DNA from: Strigamia acuminata
Lineage: Eukaryota; Arthropoda; Chilopoda; Geophilomorpha; Linotaeniidae
Direction of reading: 5' to 3'
Assembly: GCA_949358305.1 (NCBI GenBank)
Contig: OX442314.1
Location: 20,577,060-20,641,059 of the forward strand
Length of the DNA: 64,000 nt
Both the position numbers and the translations under genes were made by a program. Of this stretch, positions 62,699 to 64,000 are shown one piece after another (within the stretch, counting starts at the first letter, position 1; the number at the start of each line of letters is the position of its first letter). The notes below the pieces were generated by a model. The model was given only the letters and a program-made list of their open reading frames with translations. It had not been told where the DNA came from and made no database searches.

Positions 62699-64000
62699 TC
62701 TCTGCCCCTTTTCAAAAATAGAGGTAATAAAAGAGTCAAGTCAAAGACGAGATAGATTGCAAGCGTCAAGCAGCATCCACACCAAACATTCAAGAGGTGA
62801 TGCTTGATGGATTCCTCTTTTCACAAGGTCGAGCATTGACAAAAGAACATACAAAACCAACCAGAACCACACGGCCAGTATGTTTGATTTTTTGTCGGAG
62901 GAGGGGAAGAAAATAAGAAGACCAAGGCGGAGAAGGAATTGGAACCCACCCGAAGCACACAGTTGGTATGGAATGAAGTTTGGATGTGGGGGAGTTGCAC
63001 CAACATTTAGCAAAGAAGGGCGAGGGTTTAAATGGCATTCAGTGTTGGAGAAAATCCAGGTTGTGGTTCAGACTAAATAAAAAAGAAAGAAGGAAAAAAT
63101 AGGAAATTGGATGAAAGGAGTAGAAAGAATCGCAAAATGTTTTCCAGACGGTGAAGTGTTTTTATGGACTATTATTTACGTATTAGTTAATTTCCATGAA
63201 TTAAGTGCTTCGAACAAAAAAGTATTACCGTACATGTACAGAGTATATATACGGTAATTTATGTTTTAGCATTTTATATTTACTACGTTTACATGTTCAA
63301 TGTGAAAAAATTGAATTTATATTTCTGGAAAACTCCGCATGGCGTTAGTTTTCTGGTAAACATTAAATTTGCACATTGATTACCCATAATTTCGATTATC
63401 AGGAACAACAAAATGGCTGTCAACAAAATGGCTGTCAACCTATTTCAACCCTTAAACAAACCAAATTTAGCTGACGTAACTTTCCCAAAAGCAAAAATTT
63501 TGCTAGTAATATGACGCAAAATTAAAATTATAGGCCTATTGGGCGAATAAATGTTGGTGCATTGCAAATGGTAATGCTCAAAAGATCTAAAATACACCTC
63601 ATACACGTGGAATTTATTTTTCCAAATTAATATGTCCTTTACTAAAAGCTACATTCGAATTTTTCCTGACCATGTAAACTTGGTAAACGTTACCACAATA
63701 AAGCGACTTCTCGAGAAATCTTCAGTGAGTTTTATACGGTTTGTACCACTTTGAAAACACTGTCCACTGACTGCACATTCAAGCACAATAAGTAAAAACG
63801 CAGTCAGCTGTGATTAGCTGGATTTAAAATTATAATCAGTAGCCAGCTGGTGGGGTGAGAAAACAACACACTCGACTAGTGACACATTTTTTCACGCTTT
63901 AATTTCATTTACTGGCCGCCCACATTACATGTTAAACCATACATTAAAATGTTAATTCGGATTAGTACAGTTTGTTAGATTTTCAATAACCTCAATTCCT
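62699..64000. other. Right end of window, no recognised gene
   Basis: 62740-63080 is richer in G+C and open in several frames on both strands (e.g. 62880-63080 +, 63038-62790 -) without any domain; it may be the 5' region of the 89-aa candidate. The rest is AT-rich. GATTATCAGG, AACAAAATGGCTGTC and CAACAAAATGGCTGTC at ~63399-63438 form a short tandem duplication (ACAAAATGGCTGTCAAC twice). Confidence 0.5.

Noticed and set aside
59120-64000. CELF RRM1 exons
   Set aside because: Looked for RRM1 blocks on the minus strand; none seen, so they must lie outside the window or be too short for me to spot.

Overview
The window is nuclear DNA from an animal, most likely an arthropod (inferred). Every confident gene is split by spliceosomal introns with GT..AG ends, many only 50-100 nt long. 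Intergenic and intronic DNA is strongly AT-rich. The proteins are animal-specific: an axonemal dynein, a CELF splicing factor, BORCS5, and a two-CUB secreted protein of a type I know from insects and crustaceans. A short TTAGG run at about 3222-3238 is compatible with this but weak. I cannot name the species.

Layout, left to right. (1) 1-19158, +: the last ~1336 codons of DNAH1, in 28 exon pieces from the microtubule-binding tip of the stalk to the stop. Its introns carry a nested pair of DNA-transposon relics, a tRNA-derived SINE-like unit, a MITE, a near-perfect hairpin and, in the 4.6 kb intron, a complete class A GPCR gene on the opposite strand (8982-10869). (2) 19364-21130, +: ACAD8, mitochondrial isobutyryl-CoA dehydrogenase. 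(3) 21.2-23.8 kb: no gene I recognise, but interrupted reading frames and a GC-richer patch. (4) 23850-28491, -: CSTF3 / suppressor of forked, complete in 17 exons. (5) 29095-30826, +: a secreted two-CUB protein, divergent from CSTF3. (6) 30894-31819, -: BORCS5, tail-to-tail with the CUB gene. (7) 32111-33489, +: ALKBH3, sharing a ~290 bp divergent promoter with BORCS5. (8) 34116-36902, +: a beta-tubulin. (9) 44163 to at least 59119, -: a CELF (bruno-like) RNA-binding protein, with RRM2, a linker built from many short exons, and RRM3; RRM1 must lie beyond the right edge. The ~7 kb between its stop and the tubulin 3' end has no gene and may be its 3' UTR. (10) 62344-62698, -: an unrecognised two-exon, 89-codon candidate gene inside or upstream of the CELF gene.

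The genes do not form one pathway. Most are ordinary, compactly packed housekeeping genes with two divergent promoters (CSTF3/CUB and BORCS5/ALKBH3) and two or three tail-to-tail pairs. The least ordinary parts are the CELF linker, where nine consecutive exons all start and end in the same codon phase and several encode related Ala/Leu/Asn-rich modules; the GPCR with a ~240-residue second extracellular loop; the small unrecognised gene; and the nested transposon relics in DNAH1. I saw no CRISPR array, no rRNA, no viral gene and no new multi-gene system. All exon limits were read by eye and checked by phase arithmetic; no alignment or database search was run.
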